Assembly (NCBI GenBank): GCA_019424645.1
Contig: JAHYZB010000005.1
Span: 68,488-93,476, forward strand
Source: Oxalobacter formigenes
GTDB lineage: Bacteria > Pseudomonadota > Gammaproteobacteria > Burkholderiales > Burkholderiaceae_D
DNA length: 24,989 bases
Direction: 5' to 3'
Shown one piece after another: positions 23,331 through 24,989 of the stretch. The position numbers and the translations under genes were made by a program. Each line of letters begins with the position of its first letter. Position 1 is the first letter of the stretch. Below the pieces are notes generated by a model. It saw nothing but the letters and a program-made list of their open reading frames with translations. It did no database searches and was not told the DNA's origin.

Positions 23331-24989
23331 TCAAATGTCGAGATTAGTCAAACGTTCCGTGACCCGAAAACCATAATCAGGATAGTGAAATAATGGAAAG
23401 AGCGGTTCTGTTTCGCCATGACGATAGCTCCATAAAGACTGATATTCGGCAATCACTTCACCCATTTCCCTTAATTGCCTCAAATAGGCGGCTATGGATT
23501 TATTTTCCATAATATAGACGTTTTTTGACTGATTGATAATCGGGCTATGCGCTCGCCCGTGATCATAATCAAAACGAAGAACTCGATGCCCCCGTTCATC
23601 TATGCCGACTGTCTGGAAAGTCATGCTCTTGCCAATACCCGGTAAATTCAGCACATTCCGGTCCGTCGCCAGAAAAGGCAAATGATTGTGTTGCATAAAA
23701 CGGTTCAATACATTTACGCGTGATGGATAAGCGGTCATTTTCCGCAACAATTCTTCAGCCTGGATATCACTCATTTGGCCATCGATTTTTTCTTCACAGG
23801 CTTCCTGCATGGAACGGCTGTTCGGTGTAAACAAAGCGACGTTCTCGTCAAACCCCTTGACCGAAAAAGTATAGTACGGCGCTACCCCGACTTTATTTAG
23901 CGTACGACGCAATTTGGCCGCATGTCCCCTGCGGGATGCAGCAACTGTATAGACATGCTGGTTTGTGACAGTCCAGCCTGCTGACCGGAGTGCTTGCAGG
24001 GCTTTGGCAGATTCCGGCGTCACTTCCAGGGGAGACTGGAAATGGGTCTGAATAATGAATTGCTTAACTCCTGCCAGCGAAGCCTTCTCCCTGAATTCTT
24101 TCAGGATAACGAGCAGTTCATCATTGATTCGCATAGGCAAATAAGCCGGAAGCCTGGAACCCAGTCGCACTCTCTGCAATTCTGCATACTTTTCACCATC
24201 ACTCCGTGAACTGTTGGCCCGCCGCTTGCGCAAGGCCATGCGATAGATGGCATCAAGCAATCTGCGTAAAGTGACATTCTGACTCATCAAGGCGTCTCCC
24301 CCCGTGATGAGAATATCCCGCAAACGGGTGTCCTCTTCAAAATACGACATCAGGCGGTTCAATTTTTGCTCCCAGCTTTCTTTGGGTCTCAGCTCGGCAA
24401 AATTGAAATTCAGGCGTTCACTCTGAAAATCGTACATTCGCTGGCACACGGCACACAGGCCACCGCATGCCCGTCCCATCGAATCAGGAATCATGATGGC
24501 CACATCAGGATAACGTCGATGAATGTTATGCCCTTGAGGCAACAGCCAGCCGGCAACATTGGACTGGCCGGTCATCACCTCATCTTCACGTTCCCATGCA
24601 CGGATATGTCCATATTCATTGACCAGTTCTTCAGAATACAATATATAACTGCGAATGGCCCAGTCATCGTAACCCTCTTTTTCCACATTCAGCAGTGAAA
24701 GGTAATAGGGGGTCACGAAAAAAGGCATGCCCTTCTTTCGGGCTTTTTGCAGCAATGCCAGCGTTTTCTTCGGCAGAGTCTTATCCAGAAAATGGTTCAG
24801 TTCCGACGGACTTCTGATAGCAAGAGCCAGATGGAACCGATGGTCCTCCCACCATTGCATTACCTGCGCGCGCTTTTGTTCATAAGTCAATCCATCAGAA
24901 AACCTGTAAATAGTCCTTTCACTATGCCGTCGCTCGATTTTCCCGATCAATAAAGAAACGATACGTTTCTTATTACGTTCCCGCAAAGT
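23331..24989 (-). CDS. KamA-family (lysine 2,3-aminomutase-like) radical SAM protein, N-terminus beyond the window
   Basis: The frame is open to the window edge, so the true start is probably outside; about 552 residues are visible. The radical SAM cluster motif is CxxxCxxC in GRACGGLCAVCQRMYDF (C174, C178, C181 of the visible part). Next comes DILITGGDALM, matching the GGDP motif that holds SAM in aminomutases. The GVAPYYTFSVKG segment and LNLPGIGKS, about 100 residues from the end, resemble the region where lysine 2,3-aminomutase binds PLP through lysine. About 170 residues precede the cluster, more than in classic aminomutases, and the motif flanks differ (GGL in place of the usual VYC-type triplet). 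The substrate is unknown: it may be an amino acid or a protein. It has no obvious link with the lap genes. Confidence 0.83.
   Translation of the reverse strand, partial: TLRERNKKRIVSLLIGKIERRHSERTIYRFSDGLTYEQKRAQVMQWWEDHRFHLALAIRSPSELNHFLDKTLPKKTLALLQKARKKGMPFFVTPYYLSLLNVEKEGYDDWAIRSYILYSEELVNEYGHIRAWEREDEVMTGQSNVAGWLLPQGHNIHRRYPDVAIMIPDSMGRACGGLCAVCQRMYDFQSERLNFNFAELRPKESWEQKLNRLMSYFEEDTRLRDILITGGDALMSQNVTLRRLLDAIYRMALRKRRANSSRSDGEKYAELQRVRLGSRLPAYLPMRINDELLVILKEFREKASLAGVKQFIIQTHFQSPLEVTPESAKALQALRSAGWTVTNQHVYTVAASRRGHAAKLRRTLNKVGVAPYYTFSVKGFDENVALFTPNSRSMQEACEEKIDGQMSDIQAEELLRKMTAYPSRVNVLNRFMQHNHLPFLATDRNVLNLPGIGKSMTFQTVGIDERGHRVLRFDYDHGRAHSPIINQSKNVYIMENKSIAAYLRQLREMGEVIAEYQSLWSYRHGETEPLFPLFHYPDYGFRVTERLTNLDI

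Noticed and set aside
1..24989. CRISPR arrays, insertion sequences, prophage or toxin-antitoxin genes.
   Set aside because: No regularly spaced repeats, transposase or integrase motifs, or small paired toxin/antitoxin frames were seen on either strand.

Overview
This 25 kb window comes from a betaproteobacterium, most likely of the Burkholderiales. A member of the Oxalobacteraceae close to Oxalobacter would fit. The basis is the moderate GC content, the long N-terminal extensions on Pcm and IhfA that I associate with this group, and the block thrS-infC-rpmI-rplT-pheS-pheT-ihfA-merR-surE-pcm-nlpD-rlmD. The genus is an inference; I could not run a search.

Layout. (1) Bases 1-252 hold the C-terminal end of a crotonase-family protein on the plus strand, closed by a terminator shared with the convergent yciB-msrB pair. 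(2) Bases 1481-13065 are a long minus-strand housekeeping block. Read in the direction of transcription it is thrS, infC, rpmI, rplT, a strong terminator hairpin, pheS, pheT, ihfA, a MerR-type regulator, surE, pcm, nlpD and rlmD. It covers aminoacyl-tRNA synthesis, translation initiation, two 50S proteins, a nucleoid protein, protein and nucleotide maintenance, cell-wall hydrolase activation and 23S rRNA methylation. (3) Bases 13066-13871 are AT-rich and mostly non-coding. They hold a putative thrS leader and a tRNA-Val(GAC) gene. (4) Bases 13872-22389, on the plus strand, carry a nearly complete Lap-type adhesin secretion and release module: a TolC-like outer-membrane protein (LapE-like), a periplasmic cysteine protease (LapG-like), a degenerate GGDEF/EAL receptor (LapD-like), a small protein of unknown function, an ABC exporter with an inactive C39-like domain (LapB-like) and a membrane-fusion protein (LapC-like). 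(5) On the minus strand follow a LuxR-type regulator with an eroded receiver domain and a KamA-family radical SAM protein that runs off the window edge.

How the Lap genes should work together (known for the Pseudomonas Lap family; inferred here): LapB/LapC/LapE export a giant adhesin and hold it at the surface. When c-di-GMP is high, LapD binds it and sequesters LapG. When c-di-GMP falls, LapG is freed and clips the adhesin so the cell lets go. The adhesin itself is not in this window. The small protein encoded just before lapB, the overlapping dyads upstream of it and the unusual LuxR-type regulator are the parts least explained by known systems.

On the RNA side, the window shows several candidate control elements in the translation genes: an AUA start codon for infC, two competing pairings over the rpmI Shine-Dalgarno, a terminator between rplT and pheS, and a hairpin with a U-tract in the thrS leader.
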